64,000 nt of DNA from Streptomyces sp. NBC_01353 (GCF_036237275.1 NZ_CP108352.1:2604001-2668000), one strand, 5' to 3'. Positions 11,620 to 20,682 are shown, counted from the stretch's first letter. Notes: generated by a model from the letters alone, not told the origin. Translations and numbers: made by a program.

Positions 11620-11635
11620 GACCGTGAGCCGGGGC
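11601..11635. terminator. Terminator overlapping the LLM gene stop codon
   Basis: A perfect 14-bp stem (11601-11614 with 11622-11635) has a 7-base loop containing the TAG stop at 11617-11619. The hairpin also faces convergent glcP and may serve both strands. Confidence 0.8.
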
Positions 11636-11667
11636 AGTTCCGGATTCGAGGAGAGGGGCAGCGGGGT

Positions 11668-13101
11668 TTAGCCCATCTCCTCCAACGCCTTGCCCTTGGT
11701 CTCCTTCACGTACCTGAGCACGAAGGGGATGGAGAGCACGGCGAAGACCGTGTAGATGATGTACGTGCCGGAGAGGTTCCAGTCCGCGAGGGACGGGAAG
11801 CTCGCGGTGATGGCCCAGTTGGCGATCCACTGCGCGGAGGCGGCGACGCCGAGAGCGGCGGCGCGGATCCGGTTGGGGAACATCTCGCCGAGGAAGACCC
11901 AGACCACCACGCCCCACGAGAGGGCGAAGAAGAGCACGAAGACATGGGCGGCGACGAGCGCCACGACGCCCTGGGTCTCGGGCAGCTTGCCGTCGACGAG
12001 GTCGGCGGAGAACGCCCAGGCCTCGACGGCGAGGGCGACGGCCATACCGACGGAGCCGACGAGCGCGAGCGGCTTACGGCCCACCCGGTCGACCAGCACC
12101 ATCGCGATCACGGTGCCGACGATGTTGATGATCGACGTGGTGAACGAGTAGAAGAACGAGCTGGAGGGGTCGACGCCGACCGACTGCCAGAGCGTCGACG
12201 AGTAGTAGAAGGCGACGTTGATGCCGACGAGCTGCTGGAAGACCGAGAGTCCGATGCCGACCCAGACGATGGGGAGCAGCTTGAAGCGGCCGCCGGCCAC
12301 GAGCAGGTCCTTGAAGGTGGACTTGTGCTCGCTGCGCATGGCGCGGTCGATCTCGGCGACGCGGTGGTCGAGGTCGACCTCGTGGCCCTCGACCTCGGCG
12401 AGGACCTCCTTGGCGCGGTCGACCTTGCCGACGGAGATCAGGAAGCGGGGGGACTCGGGGATGGCGAAGGAGAGCAGTCCGTAGAGCACGGCGGGGACGA
12501 CCATCACGCCGAGCATCCACTGCCAGGCTTCGAGGCCGCCGATCTCACCGCGCTGGTCGCCGTCGGCGATCTGCAGGATGCCGTAGTTGACCAGCTGGGA
12601 GATGGCGATGCCGATGACGATGGCGGCCTGCTGGAAGGAGCCGAGGCGGCCGCGGTACGCGGCGGGGGCGACCTCGGCGATGTACGCCGGGCCGATCACC
12701 GAGGCCATGCCGATGGCGAAGCCGCCGACGATCCGCCAGAAGGCGAGGTCCCAGAGGGCGAAGGGCAGTGCGGAGCCGACGGCGCTGACGGCGAAGAGCA
12801 CGGCCGAGATCTGCATACAGCGGATGCGGCCGATGCGGTCGGCGATCCGGCCGGCGGTCGCGGCGCCGATCGCGCAGCCGATCAGAGCGATGGCGATGAC
12901 CTGGGCCAGCGTGCCAGATCCGATGTCGTACCGGTCCCGGATGGCCTCGACGGCGCCGTTGATGACGGAGCTGTCGTAGCCGAAGAGGAAACCGCCCATC
13001 GCGGCCGACGCCGTGATGAAGATGACGTGGCCGAGGTGGTCCGGGTGGGCGGCTCGGCCTTCGGAAGGCGGCGGCGTGGGCGCCTGCGCGGTGCTGGTCA
13101 C
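11668..13101 (-). CDS. glcP: Glucose permease GlcP (MFS sugar porter)
   Basis: Proton-coupled major-facilitator sugar porter; GlcP is known as the main glucose uptake system of S. coelicolor, which does not use PTS for glucose, and its gene lies beside smc there as here. The 477-residue product has 12 predicted helices, the sugar-porter signatures RIADRIGR (loop 2-3), PESPRFL after helix 6, VDRVGRKPL (loop 8-9) and a C-terminal YVKETKGKALEEM (PETKG-like). GTG at 13099-13101 follows GGAGTCCAT. Substrate assignment rests on synteny and family; other hexoses remain possible. Confidence 0.87.
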   Translation of the reverse strand: MTSTAQAPTPPPSEGRAAHPDHLGHVIFITASAAMGGFLFGYDSSVINGAVEAIRDRYDIGSGTLAQVIAIALIGCAIGAATAGRIADRIGRIRCMQISAVLFAVSAVGSALPFALWDLAFWRIVGGFAIGMASVIGPAYIAEVAPAAYRGRLGSFQQAAIVIGIAISQLVNYGILQIADGDQRGEIGGLEAWQWMLGVMVVPAVLYGLLSFAIPESPRFLISVGKVDRAKEVLAEVEGHEVDLDHRVAEIDRAMRSEHKSTFKDLLVAGGRFKLLPIVWVGIGLSVFQQLVGINVAFYYSSTLWQSVGVDPSSSFFYSFTTSIINIVGTVIAMVLVDRVGRKPLALVGSVGMAVALAVEAWAFSADLVDGKLPETQGVVALVAAHVFVLFFALSWGVVVWVFLGEMFPNRIRAAALGVAASAQWIANWAITASFPSLADWNLSGTYIIYTVFAVLSIPFVLRYVKETKGKALEEMG

Positions 13102-13314
13102 ATGGACTCCTGGAGGCCTCCGGCAGCGTCGCCGGGGCGTGGGGGGCGAGCCCTTCCAGTGGCGCACAACATCACGCCGCCCACCACGTGAAGGTAAAAG
13201 CAACGTTGCAGAGACTATGCCTTCAAGTTTCGAAGTCAATACTTGATGTCGTATGACTTCAACCGCATTGAATGGCATCTTGAGTTCAAGAGTTGTAGTT
13301 GATCATGGAGTCGA
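13102..13314 (-). promoter_or_regulatory. glcP upstream region with interleaved inverted repeats
   Basis: An unusually AT-rich patch at 13190-13310. On the minus strand TTGACT (13239-13234) and TAGTCT with a 16-base spacer form a plausible vegetative promoter. Inverted repeats GAAGTCA (13232-13238)/TGACTTC (13254-13260) and TCAAGT (13223-13228)/ACTTGA (13241-13246) interleave over it, with a further TTCAAG nearby at 13284-13289. Confidence 0.55.
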
Positions 13315-16300
13315 TCACCGGAGTCGCTGGCTGATGACCTTCGAGACGCCGTCGCCCTGCATGGAGACGCCGTAGAGCGCGTCGGCGACCTCCATCGTCC
13401 GCTTCTGGTGCGTGATGACGATGAGCTGCGAGGACTCCTGGAGTTCCTGCATGATCCGGATCAGCCGCTGGAGGTTGGTGTCGTCCAGGGCCGCCTCCAC
13501 CTCGTCCATCACGTAGAAGGGGCTGGGACGGGCCTTGAAGATGGAGACCAGCATCGCCACGGCGGTCAGCGAACGCTCGCCACCGGAGAGCAGGGAGAGC
13601 CGCTTGACCTTCTTGCCCGGGGGACGGGCCTCCACATCGACACCGGTGGTGAGCATGTTGTCGGGGTCGGTCAGGATCAGCCGCCCCTCGCCGCCGGGGA
13701 AGAGACGCGAGAAAACACCCTCGAACTCGCGGGCGGTGTCCCGGAAGGCCTCGGTGAAGACCTGCTCGACGCGGACGTCGACCTCTTTCACGACCTGAAG
13801 AAGGTCGGCCCGGGTCTTCTTGAGGTCCTCCAGCTGCTCGGAGAGGAACTTGTGGCGTTCCTCCAGCGCCGCGAACTCCTCAAGGGCCAGCGGATTCACC
13901 TTGCCGAGCTGCTGGTACGCCCGTTCGGCGGACTTGAGCCGCTTCTCCTGCTCCGAACGTACGAAGGGGCGCGGCTGGTTGCGCGGATGCTCCGGGTCCT
14001 CCGGCAGCTCCTCGCCCTCGGCGGGCGGCGACGGCGGTACGAGTTGATGGGGGCCGTACTCGGAGACCAGCCCGGCCGGCTCGACGCCCAGCTCCTCCAG
14101 GGCCTTGGTCTCCAGCTGCTCGATCCGCATCCGCTTCTCCGCGCCGAGGACCTCGCCCCGGTGGACGGAGTCGGTGAGCTTGTCCAGCTCCGCCTTCAGG
14201 TCGCGGCCCCGGTTCCGGGCCCCGGCCAGACCCTGCTCGCGGGCGCCCTTGGCGGCCTCTGCGAGCGCGCGCTCCTGCTCGGCCCGGACCAGGGAGACCT
14301 CGATGTGGGAGAGGAGTTGCCGGGAGCCGGCGGCGACGGCGGTGGCGACCTCCGCCTCGTGGCGCAGCCGGGCGCGGCGCTGCTCGGCACGCGCGCGTGC
14401 CTCGCGTTCGGCGCGGGCGCCGCGGTCGAGGGAGTCGGCGCGTCCCGCGAGGCCCTTGGCCCGCTCCTCGTGGGTACGGAGCTGGAGCCGGGCCTCCATC
14501 TCGGTCTGGCGGGCGTTGGCGCCGTCGGCGGCGAGCCGGTCGCGCACCGAGGTGTCGGGCTCCTCCTCGGCCGGGGCCTCCTCGGCGACCAGCAGCCGCT
14601 CGGCGAGCTCCTCGGCTTCATAGAGCGCCTTCTCCAGGGCCTCTTCCGCGCGGGCGGCCGCCGCGGTGGTGCGCTCGGCCTCCCCCGCGGCGCCGCGGGC
14701 CTGTCCGGCGAGCCGGCCGAGCTGCTGCGCGACCTGGGACTTCTCGCGGTCGGCGGCGCGGCGGCGTTCGGCCAGCTCCTCGACGAGCACGGCGGACGTG
14801 CGCCGGCGTTCGGTGGCCTCCTGCTGGGCGGCGGCCAGCCGTGCGCAGCGCGACTCCAGCTCGTCCAGCTCGGCGGCCGCCTCGTCGACGGACGCCTGCA
14901 CCTCCAGGAGGCTGGGCGCCCCGGCGGAGCCGCCCTGCGCGAAGTGCGCCCCGAGCAGGTCCCCCTCGGCGGTGACGGCGGTGAGACCCGGGTGGGCGTA
15001 GACCAGTTCCTCGGCCTCCTCCAGCGTCCCGACGACCACGATCCCGGCGAGCAACCGTCGTACGGACGTCATGAGTTCCTCGGGGCCCCGGACGAAGTCC
15101 GCCGCGCGGGGGTGTCCGCCCGCGGGCTCCGGGGGCTCCCCCGGGGCTTCCCCGCCCGTGAGCAGCAGCGCCGCCCGGCCCGCGTCCTGCTTGCGCAGCA
15201 GACGCAGGGCCTCGGCGGCCGCGGCGGGGCCGGAGACGGCGATCGCGTCCGCCGCCGCGCCGAGGGCGGTGGCGAGGGGGATCTCGTATCCCGGGGTGAC
15301 GGTGAGCAGTTCGGCGGCCGGGCCGAGCAGTCCGCCCAGAGTGTCCCGGGCGCCGAGCAACGCTCCCGTCCCGTCCTTGCGGCGCAGCCCCAGGGAGAGC
15401 GCCTCGTGCCGGGCCCGGGTCGCCGCGCGGCTGCGGTCGGCCTCCGTGGCCGCCTCGCGGGCGGCCGTCAGCGCCGACTCGGCCGCGGCGAGGTCCCGGC
15501 GAGCGGCCTCGTACCGCTCCCCCAGTTCCGTGTCGCCCGCGTCGAGTCCGTCGACCTCGGCCTTGAGCTGCTCGTACTCCTCCTGTGCGGCGACCGCCCG
15601 TTCCTGGGCCTCGTCGCGCGCGGCGGCGAGCCGGTCGATCTCGGCCTGGGCGGACGCGGCGCGCGAGCGGGCGGCGTTGACCTGGCCGTGCAGCCGGGCG
15701 AGGCCCTCGCGCCGGTCGGCGATGGCGCGGGCCACGTCCTTGAGCCGACGCTCCTCCACCGCCAGCTCGCGCTCCAGTTCGGCGCGGTGGGCGACGGTGT
15801 CCTCCAGGGCCCGTTCGGCCGCTTCGAGGGCGGCCTCCAGTTCGGCCTCCTGCTCGCGGATCCGGGCGGCCTCGCGCTCCATGTCCTCGGGGTCGCGGCC
15901 CCGGCGCTCCTCCGGCGGCTGGGCGGTGGCGCTCTTCACGCGCGCGTCGGCCAGCGAGACGGTGCCGCGGACCCGCTCGGCGAGCTGGGAGAGTTCGTAC
16001 CAGGTCTGCTGGGCGCGCTGGAGGCGCGGTGCGAGCCGGCGGACCTCGTCCTCGAGGTCGGCCTCCTTGGCGAGCGCCGCGCGGAGTTCCGCCTCGGCGC
16101 TCTCCTTGCGCTCCTTGAGCGCGGCCTCGTCGGCGACTTCGGCCTTCAGCGCTTCCTGGAGGCGTACGAGGTCGTCGGAGAGCAGGCGCAGCCGGGCGTC
16201 GCGCAGATCGGCCTGGATGACCGCGGCCCGTCGGGCGACCGCCGCCTGCCGGCCGAGCGGTTTGAGCTGGCGGCGCAGTTCGTCGGTGAGGTCCTGCACG

Positions 16301-16869
16301 CGCGCGAGGTTGGCCTGCATCGCGTCGAGCTTCCGCAGCGCCTTCTCCTTGCGCTTACGGTGCTTGAGGACGCCGGCGGCCTCCTCGATGAAGGCTCGGC
16401 GGCCCATCGGGTCGGCGTGCAGGACGGAGTCGAGCTGGCCCTGGCCGACGATGACGTGCATCTCGCGGCCGATGCCGGAGTCGGAGAGCAGGTCCTGGAT
16501 GTCGAGCAGCCGGCAGGTGTCGCCGTTGATCTGGTACTCGCTGCTGCCGCCCCGGAACATGATCCGGGTGATGGTGACCTCGGCGTAGTCGATGGGCAGC
16601 GCGCCGTCGGAGTTGTCGATGGTCAGCGAGACCTCGGCGCGGCCGAGCGGCGGGCGCCCGGTCGTGCCGGCGAAGATGACGTCCTCCATCTTGCCGCCGC
16701 GCAGCGACTTGGCGCCCTGCTCTCCCATGACCCAGGACAGCGCGTCCACGACATTGGACTTGCCCGAGCCGTTCGGCCCGACGACACACGTGATTCCCGG
16801 TTCGAACCGCAGCGTGGTGGCGGAGGCGAACGACTTGAAACCGCGGAGGGTCAGGGCCTTGAGGTGCAC
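13315..16869 (-). CDS. smc: Chromosome segregation SMC ATPase
   Basis: Condensin core ATPase that compacts and segregates chromosomes with ScpA/ScpB. The 1184-residue product has Walker A GPNGSGKSN at 31-39, a long coiled coil, a hinge domain around 500-650 (GALLGARDTLGGLL, then IPLATALGAAADAIAV), a second coiled coil, the ABC signature LSGGERS at 1094-1100 and Walker B FYVMDEVEAALDD with the DE pair at 1122-1123. GTG start at 16869 gives the standard MHLKALTLRGFKSFA N-terminus. The C-terminal gene neighbour is glcP; a small coiled-coil gene and acylphosphatase lie upstream on the same strand. Confidence 0.97.
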   Translation of the reverse strand: MHLKALTLRGFKSFASATTLRFEPGITCVVGPNGSGKSNVVDALSWVMGEQGAKSLRGGKMEDVIFAGTTGRPPLGRAEVSLTIDNSDGALPIDYAEVTITRIMFRGGSSEYQINGDTCRLLDIQDLLSDSGIGREMHVIVGQGQLDSVLHADPMGRRAFIEEAAGVLKHRKRKEKALRKLDAMQANLARVQDLTDELRRQLKPLGRQAAVARRAAVIQADLRDARLRLLSDDLVRLQEALKAEVADEAALKERKESAEAELRAALAKEADLEDEVRRLAPRLQRAQQTWYELSQLAERVRGTVSLADARVKSATAQPPEERRGRDPEDMEREAARIREQEAELEAALEAAERALEDTVAHRAELERELAVEERRLKDVARAIADRREGLARLHGQVNAARSRAASAQAEIDRLAAARDEAQERAVAAQEEYEQLKAEVDGLDAGDTELGERYEAARRDLAAAESALTAAREAATEADRSRAATRARHEALSLGLRRKDGTGALLGARDTLGGLLGPAAELLTVTPGYEIPLATALGAAADAIAVSGPAAAAEALRLLRKQDAGRAALLLTGGEAPGEPPEPAGGHPRAADFVRGPEELMTSVRRLLAGIVVVGTLEEAEELVYAHPGLTAVTAEGDLLGAHFAQGGSAGAPSLLEVQASVDEAAAELDELESRCARLAAAQQEATERRRTSAVLVEELAERRRAADREKSQVAQQLGRLAGQARGAAGEAERTTAAAARAEEALEKALYEAEELAERLLVAEEAPAEEEPDTSVRDRLAADGANARQTEMEARLQLRTHEERAKGLAGRADSLDRGARAEREARARAEQRRARLRHEAEVATAVAAGSRQLLSHIEVSLVRAEQERALAEAAKGAREQGLAGARNRGRDLKAELDKLTDSVHRGEVLGAEKRMRIEQLETKALEELGVEPAGLVSEYGPHQLVPPSPPAEGEELPEDPEHPRNQPRPFVRSEQEKRLKSAERAYQQLGKVNPLALEEFAALEERHKFLSEQLEDLKKTRADLLQVVKEVDVRVEQVFTEAFRDTAREFEGVFSRLFPGGEGRLILTDPDNMLTTGVDVEARPPGKKVKRLSLLSGGERSLTAVAMLVSIFKARPSPFYVMDEVEAALDDTNLQRLIRIMQELQESSQLIVITHQKRTMEVADALYGVSMQGDGVSKVISQRLR

Positions 16870-17056
16870 GCCCCCGGACTCTACCTGGGGTTGCGCGTTT
16901 CACCCATGAAGGTGCAGGGCACACCCTCCCCTAAGGAACGGTGGGGCATGGGGGGCTCATGGGGGCTCAAGAAAGAAGGGACGCCGGAGCGCCCCTTGCA
17001 TATCCAGCTGTGCTGGCGTGAGTGTTTCTCACCTGGCCCCGGCACGGGGCTGACTG

Positions 17057-17272
17057 TCAGGTGAGCGCAGGCTCCGCCTGGGGAACGTCGAGGTCGATGC
17101 TGTCGAGCAGCGACTCTCCGTGCTGTGCGGCGGCAGCGTTGAGCGCGTCGTTCTCGGACTGGATCCGAACGAGTTCGGACTCCAGGTCCTGGACGCGCTG
17201 CTGAAGCCGTCGCATCTCGGCGAGGAGTCGCGGGTCGGAGCCGCCGACGTAACCGAGAAGCGCCTTTGCCAT
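17057..17272 (-). CDS. Small conserved coiled-coil protein
   Basis: 71-residue protein beginning MAKALLGYVGGSDPRLLAEM, followed by a predicted coiled coil (RRLQQRVQDLESELVRIQSENDA is heptad-like) and an acidic tail. The ATG at 17272 follows GGAGG about ten bases upstream; the longer frame to 17359 lacks a ribosome site. It lies directly upstream of smc on the same strand, separated by 187 bases. I know it as a conserved hypothetical of Streptomyces; no function is assigned. Confidence 0.75.
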   Translation of the reverse strand: MAKALLGYVGGSDPRLLAEMRRLQQRVQDLESELVRIQSENDALNAAAAQHGESLLDSIDLDVPQAEPALT

Positions 17273-17665
17273 GATGGATGGTCCTCCACACTGAGTGACC
17301 GACCGAAGCGGTGTGGGTCGTGAGGGATTTCGCACCCGCGGTGCTCGGCAGTGCTTCATGTCGTGCCGGTTCGTACTGCCAAACAGCTAAGGTGCGCGGG
17401 GATTCCAGCGTCTCACCAAAAAGTTTGACGGTCAACACGATCACGCCCCGTATCAAGGGCAACCGGGGGGTCTGCGGCCGCGGAACAGACGGCGGCGCCT
17501 CGCAACTCGGTGCCTCAGGGGCGTATCGATCATCCTTCCGCGCGGAGCGCGCGACCGCAAGCCCCTCTCGGCAACCATCAGGCCATTTCCACTTCGGCGG
17601 CTCGTCGCCGAACGTCCGCTCGGGGGTCGAGCAGCCCACCGCACGGGGCTCCGCCGAGTCCTTCG
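17273..17665. other. Non-coding interval upstream of the small coiled-coil gene
   Basis: 393 bases with no supported gene. Frames here have poor codon bias and no ribosome sites. The stretch near 17330-17450 is less GC-rich and probably carries the promoter of the small coiled-coil gene; I could not define its elements. Confidence 0.5.
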
Positions 17666-17947
17666 TCAGCGGATCGCGAAGCTGTCGTAACCGCCGCGCG
17701 GGGTGGCCCAGATCTCAGTGACTCCGTCGACGCGCCCGGGTGTGTCGCCGGAGCGGAGCCAGTCGAGCAGTCGGTGGCAATTCTCACTCGGCCCCTCGGC
17801 CACAACCTGGACGCGCCCGTCGTCGAGGTTCAGGGCGAAGCCGACGAGGCCTCCGATCTCCAAGGCGTTTGCCCTGGTGAACCAGCGGAAGCCCACTCCC
17901 TGTACTCGGCCGCGCACCCAGGCGGTGAGCCGTACGTCTTCATTCAT
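17666..17947 (-). CDS. Acylphosphatase
   Basis: Small enzyme hydrolysing carboxyl-phosphate bonds. The 93-residue product has the family N-terminus [19 protein letters not shown] with the phosphate-binding loop and catalytic arginine ([10 protein letters not shown]21), followed by [17 protein letters not shown] carrying the catalytic asparagine (N40). Length is typical. It lies upstream of smc, and diverges from the CAP-domain gene. Confidence 0.94.
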   Translation of the reverse strand: MNEDVRLTAWVRGRVQGVGFRWFTRANALEIGGLVGFALNLDDGRVQVVAEGPSENCHRLLDWLRSGDTPGRVDGVTEIWATPRGGYDSFAIR

Positions 17948-18020
17948 GGCTGCACGCTAACGGGCCAATTGCAGAAGGAGCACGTCGCCCCGGCGCGTCA
18001 TGGCGTACAGTCCCGACCGA

Positions 18021-18050
18021 ATGAGGCTCACCCGTTCGGGTGCGCCTCAT
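18021..18050 (+). promoter_or_regulatory. 30-base hairpin in the leader of the CAP-domain gene
   Basis: ATGAGGC-T-CACCCG-TT-CGGGTG-C-GCCTCAT forms an almost perfect inverted repeat with one mismatch and a two-base loop, starting 107 bases upstream of the ATG at 18128. It could be a protein operator or an RNA hairpin; no U-tract follows. Confidence 0.5.
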
Positions 18051-18127
18051 CGTGCAGGCCCGTCACGGGCCACGCAGAAGCAAAGATCAGCAAAGAGACA
18101 GCACAGGTCGTCAGGAAGGCAGAGCAG

Positions 18128-19048
18128 ATGGGACGCCATCGTCGCTCCGGCGCCGCGCCCGCCGCAGAAGATTACGCGGCGGGTTCGGACCGCCGGCACC
18201 GGGGTGAACGCCGCAGGAAGCGCGGCTTGCGTACGGGACTGCTCGGCGCCTCCGCCGCGGTGGCCGTCGGCGCGGTCGCGGTCGCCTCGGGCCTTCTGCC
18301 CGGCGGGGACACCCTGACCGTGGGCAGTGCCGGCTCCGGTGAGCAGCAGACCACCCAGTCCCGGCAGACGCCGGAGCTGACGACTCAGGGCGGCTCGTCC
18401 GCGACCCCGTCGAGCCAGTCGTCGAGCCCGTCGACGGGCACGGGTACCGGTACGGGCAAGGCCACCGGCAAGGCGACCGGCAAGGCCTCCTCCCCCTCCG
18501 CGACCCCGTCGCCCAAGCCGTCGAAGACCACGGCGTCCCCGGCGCCGAAGAAGCCGGCCCCGCAGCCGTCGAAGACGACGGCGAAGCCGAAGCCCAAGCC
18601 GGTGCCCACGACCGAGAAGCCCGTCGTGCGCACCCCGGCCCCGGCGCCGACCCCGTCCGTGACCAGCCGCGCCGCGGCGGCCGAGGCGGAGGTCGTGCGA
18701 CTGGTCAACGTGGAGCGGGCCAAGGTCGGCTGCACCCCGATCCGGTCCGACGGCGCTCTCGCCGCACTGGCGGGCGCGTTCAGCCAGGACATGGCGCAGC
18801 GCGGCTTCTTCGACCACACGGACCCGGACGGCGACACCCCCTGGGACCGCGCAGGCCAGGCAGGCGTCACGGGCATGGGCGGCGAGAACATCGCCCGCGG
18901 CCAGGTGGACGCAGCAGCCGTCATGGCGTCGTGGATGAACAGCGACGGCCACCGCGCGAACATCCTGAACTGCGACTACAAGACCCTGGGCGTCGGCGTG
19001 TACTTCGCGGACGGCGGCCCGTGGTGGACGCAGGACTTCGGCTTCTGA
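18128..19048 (+). CDS. Exported CAP/SCP-domain protein
   Basis: 306-residue protein with an N-terminal basic segment, one membrane/signal helix (LLGASAAVAVGAVAVASGLL, about 41-60), a Ser/Thr/Pro/Lys-rich low-complexity linker (about 75-180), and a C-terminal CAP (SCP/PR-1) domain. The domain shows EAEVVRLVNVERAKVG, LAGAFSQDMAQRGFFDHTDPDG, GGENIARG and GHRANILNCDYKTLGVG, with the conserved His and Glu residues of the CAP cavity. ATG at 18128 follows GGAAGG. Likely secreted or wall-associated; substrate or partner unknown. Confidence 0.85.
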   Translation: MGRHRRSGAAPAAEDYAAGSDRRHRGERRRKRGLRTGLLGASAAVAVGAVAVASGLLPGGDTLTVGSAGSGEQQTTQSRQTPELTTQGGSSATPSSQSSSPSTGTGTGTGKATGKATGKASSPSATPSPKPSKTTASPAPKKPAPQPSKTTAKPKPKPVPTTEKPVVRTPAPAPTPSVTSRAAAAEAEVVRLVNVERAKVGCTPIRSDGALAALAGAFSQDMAQRGFFDHTDPDGDTPWDRAGQAGVTGMGGENIARGQVDAAAVMASWMNSDGHRANILNCDYKTLGVGVYFADGGPWWTQDFGF

Positions 19049-19131
19049 GCCGTCGGCAGGTCACAGCGACCTCCAGCTTTCGTGGGCCGTCTCGGGCCGC
19101 CATCGGCGACCGGGGCGGCCCACATGCGGAA

Positions 19132-19161
19132 GGGCCCCGTCACCGGGTGGTGACGGGGCCC
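19132..19161 (+). terminator. Terminator after the CAP-domain gene
   Basis: A perfect 13-bp stem (19132-19144 with 19149-19161) with GGGT loop, about 85 bases after the stop. Confidence 0.8.
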
Positions 19162-19270
19162 TCCGCGTACCGCAGTTCTCCGACGCCTCGGTGGTGTTCC
19201 AGCCCGGCTTCAGGCCCAGGTTCACCCAGGTCATGTCTCCATGTACGTCGGCTAGCCGAGCAGGGAGCTA

Positions 19271-19283
19271 ACTTTCTGAAAGT
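19271..19283. promoter_or_regulatory. Candidate HxlR operator
   Basis: ACTTTCTGAAAGT is a perfect 6+1+6 palindrome 60 bases upstream of the HxlR gene start, in a locally AT-rich segment. Autoregulation by binding close upstream is common in this family; here it is inferred. Confidence 0.5.
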
Positions 19284-19342
19284 GCAATCTCCAAGAAAGC
19301 GCACCCTCTCGGTTAGCGCTGTGCGCGAGTATGGTGGAGGGC

Positions 19343-19729
19343 ATGACTGACGACCTCGTGTTCAACGTGTTCGCCCGGGCCTGCACCTCGCGCGAGACGC
19401 TGGAGCATGTGACGGGCCGGTGGGGCACGCTCACGCTCGGCGCGCTCCACGAGGGCACGTTCCGCTTCAACGAGCTGCGCCGCCGGGTCGACGGGGTCAG
19501 CGAGAAGATGCTGGCGCAGACCCTGCACGCGCTGGAGCGCGACGGGCTCGTCCACCGCGAGGCCCAGCCGACCAACCCGCCGCGGGTGGACTACCGGCTG
19601 ACACCGCTGGGCCGCGAGATCGCGGAGCGGTTGCGCGCGCTGATCGATCTCGTCGAGGGCCGGATGCCGGACGTCCTCTCGGCGCGCGAGAGCTACGACG
19701 AGGAGCGCGCGGCCGCAGCCGGCGCGTGA
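19343..19729 (+). CDS. HxlR-family winged-helix regulator
   Basis: 128-residue DNA-binding protein with the HxlR fold: TLEHVTGRWGTLTLGALHEGTFRFNELRR (recognition region), GVSEKMLAQTLHALERDGLVHRE and PRVDYRLTPLG wing. A single cysteine near the N-terminus (ARACTSRE) sits where redox-sensing HxlR members carry theirs. ATG at 19343 is chosen by similarity; ATG at 19331 is an alternative with worse context. No oxidoreductase gene is adjacent, so the target beyond its own promoter is unclear. The convergent neighbour is mutM. Confidence 0.85.
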   Translation: MTDDLVFNVFARACTSRETLEHVTGRWGTLTLGALHEGTFRFNELRRRVDGVSEKMLAQTLHALERDGLVHREAQPTNPPRVDYRLTPLGREIAERLRALIDLVEGRMPDVLSARESYDEERAAAAGA

Positions 19730-19742
19730 GGGACCGCGAGCG

Positions 19743-20603
19743 TCAGGCCGTAGCGCGCGGCGGGCGCTGGCAACGCGGGCAGAAGTAGCTGGACCGGTTC
19801 ATCCACGGCCGGCGCCGCATCGGCGTACCGCAGCGGCGGCACGGCTCGTCCTCACGCCCATAGGCGTCCAGCGAGCGGTCGAAGTAGCCGGACTCCCCGT
19901 TCACATTGACGTAGAGGCTGTCGAAGCTGGTCCCGCCCGCGGCCAGGGCCGCGTTCATGACGTCCCGCACATGGCCGAGAAGCTCGGCGGAGCGCGGCCG
20001 GGTCAGCGTCGCGGTGGGGCGTTCGTAGTGCAGCTTCGCGCGCCACAGCGCCTCGTCGGCATAGATGTTGCCGACCCCGCTGATCAGCGTCTGGTCGAGC
20101 AGCGCGCGCTTGACGGTCGTACGGCGCAGGCGCAGCGCCGTCTGGAAGGCCGCGTCGTCGAACTCCGGGTCCAGCGGATCGCGGGCGATGTGCGCGATGA
20201 CGTCGGGAAGGCCGTCCGCCGTGTTCTCGTGGATCGAGAGCCCGCCGAAGGTCCGCTGGTCGACGAAGCGCAGCTCGGTGCCGAGGCCGTCCTCGAAACG
20301 GACGCGGATCCGCAGGTGCTTCTCGTCGGAGGCGTCCTCGGGCTGGACGAGCAGCTGCCCGCTCATGCCGAGATGGCCGAGGACGGAGACGTCGGAGTCC
20401 GCGAGCGGGATCCACAGGTACTTGCCGCGCCGGCGCGCTGTCCCGAAGCGGTGCCCCTTGAGTCGGGCGGCGAAGTCCGCCCCGCCGGCCGGGTGCCGGC
20501 GCACGGCCCGCGGATGGAGCACCTCGACCTCGCCCACGGTACGCCCGCCGACCCAGCGCTCGAGACCGCGTCGTACGACCTCGACCTCGGGCAACTCGGG
20601 CAC
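19743..20603 (-). CDS. mutM: Formamidopyrimidine-DNA glycosylase
   Basis: Bifunctional base-excision repair glycosylase/AP lyase that removes 8-oxoguanine. The 286-residue product has the catalytic PELPEVE N-terminus (P2 nucleophile, E3), and the C-terminal zinc finger with C255, C258, C275 and C278. The helix-two-turn-helix segment ([23 protein letters not shown]) is present. It lies downstream of rnc on the same strand, an arrangement common in actinobacteria, but a strong hairpin intervenes. Confidence 0.97.
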   Translation of the reverse strand: MPELPEVEVVRRGLERWVGGRTVGEVEVLHPRAVRRHPAGGADFAARLKGHRFGTARRRGKYLWIPLADSDVSVLGHLGMSGQLLVQPEDASDEKHLRIRVRFEDGLGTELRFVDQRTFGGLSIHENTADGLPDVIAHIARDPLDPEFDDAAFQTALRLRRTTVKRALLDQTLISGVGNIYADEALWRAKLHYERPTATLTRPRSAELLGHVRDVMNAALAAGGTSFDSLYVNVNGESGYFDRSLDAYGREDEPCRRCGTPMRRRPWMNRSSYFCPRCQRPPRATA

Positions 20604-20682
20604 GGGACTCCTCCGGAGGGGTACGGGACAGGCGACGCCCGAAGCCTACCGCCCGGACCGGGACGACCGAACGGAAGCAGAA

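Noticed and set aside
13408..17064. A 1218-codon open frame on the plus strand opposite smc
   Set aside because: High-GC third-position bias produces long antisense frames; the translation has no recognisable domain, while the minus strand encodes a complete SMC.
16881..17639. A 252-codon minus-strand frame covering the small coiled-coil gene
   Set aside because: Out of frame with the well-formed 71-residue gene and without a ribosome site or family likeness.
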